A stretch of 64,000 nt of DNA from the NCBI RefSeq assembly GCF_002001125.1, contig NZ_MUNV01000005.1:1-64000 (forward strand), written 5' to 3'. This DNA is from Rhodanobacter sp. B04. GTDB taxonomy: Bacteria; Pseudomonadota; Gammaproteobacteria; Xanthomonadales; Rhodanobacteraceae. The notes beneath the pieces are model-generated. The model was given only the letters and a program-made list of their open reading frames with translations, did no database searches and was not told where the DNA came from. Positions 63,988-64,000 of this stretch are shown here, in pieces (position 1 is the stretch's first letter; each line of letters begins with the position of its first letter). Position numbers and translations under genes: made by a program.

Positions 63988-64000
63988 GCAGCTCCCGGCA

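Overview
The window looks like a chromosome segment of a GC-rich gammaproteobacterium of the Xanthomonadaceae/Rhodanobacteraceae type; a Rhodanobacter-like denitrifier is my best guess. This rests on the core order tRNA-Ser, csrA, alaS, recX, recA, pncC, mutS on the right (53.9-62.2 kb) and on the protein types seen. Genus is inference, because no rRNA or marker phylogeny is available here.

Layout: (1) 0.15-5.2 kb is ordinary chromosome: a Rieske ferredoxin, a GNAT acetyltransferase, an M13 metallopeptidase, a ketopantoate reductase (panE-like) and a PlsC-like acyltransferase. (2) About 5,558-53,892 is a 48.3-kb integrated genomic island. A P4-type tyrosine integrase sits at its left end. It is bounded by a perfect 14-bp direct repeat (5544-5557 and 53893-53906), which is the 3' end of an intact tRNA-Ser(GCU) at 53893-53985. 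(3) 54-64 kb is core chromosome again.

The island is an anaerobic-respiration and anaerobic-growth package. Respiratory and nitrogen-oxide genes are cbb3 oxidase (ccoNOQP, a short FixH-like protein, ccoI, ccoS), azurin, a truncated globin, NnrS, nirK with a fused cytochrome c, nirV, a SCO protein, an OprD-like porin, a quinol NO reductase (norB), nosL and tatABC. No narG or nosZ is in the window. Beside these lie oxygen-independent biosynthesis genes: hemN for heme; ubiT, ubiU, ubiV and ubiD for ubiquinone; nadA and nadB for NAD; fabA and fabB for unsaturated fatty acids; and lipA. The ubiT gene carries an N-terminal AroQ-type chorismate mutase domain, a fusion I do not know from described UbiT proteins.

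Regulation appears self-contained. The island encodes an FNR-type [4Fe-4S] regulator (18780-19574). I find 16 FNR-like 14-bp palindromes (TTGAT-N4-ATCAA and close variants), nearly all in front of island genes; 11 of them lie 58-71 nt upstream of a start codon. I noticed none in the flanks.

There are also signs of decay. Two nosL-tat cassettes have decayed in complementary ways (one nosL frameshifted, the other tat pair degenerate), and an IS3-family element sits inside tatA with a 3-bp target duplication.
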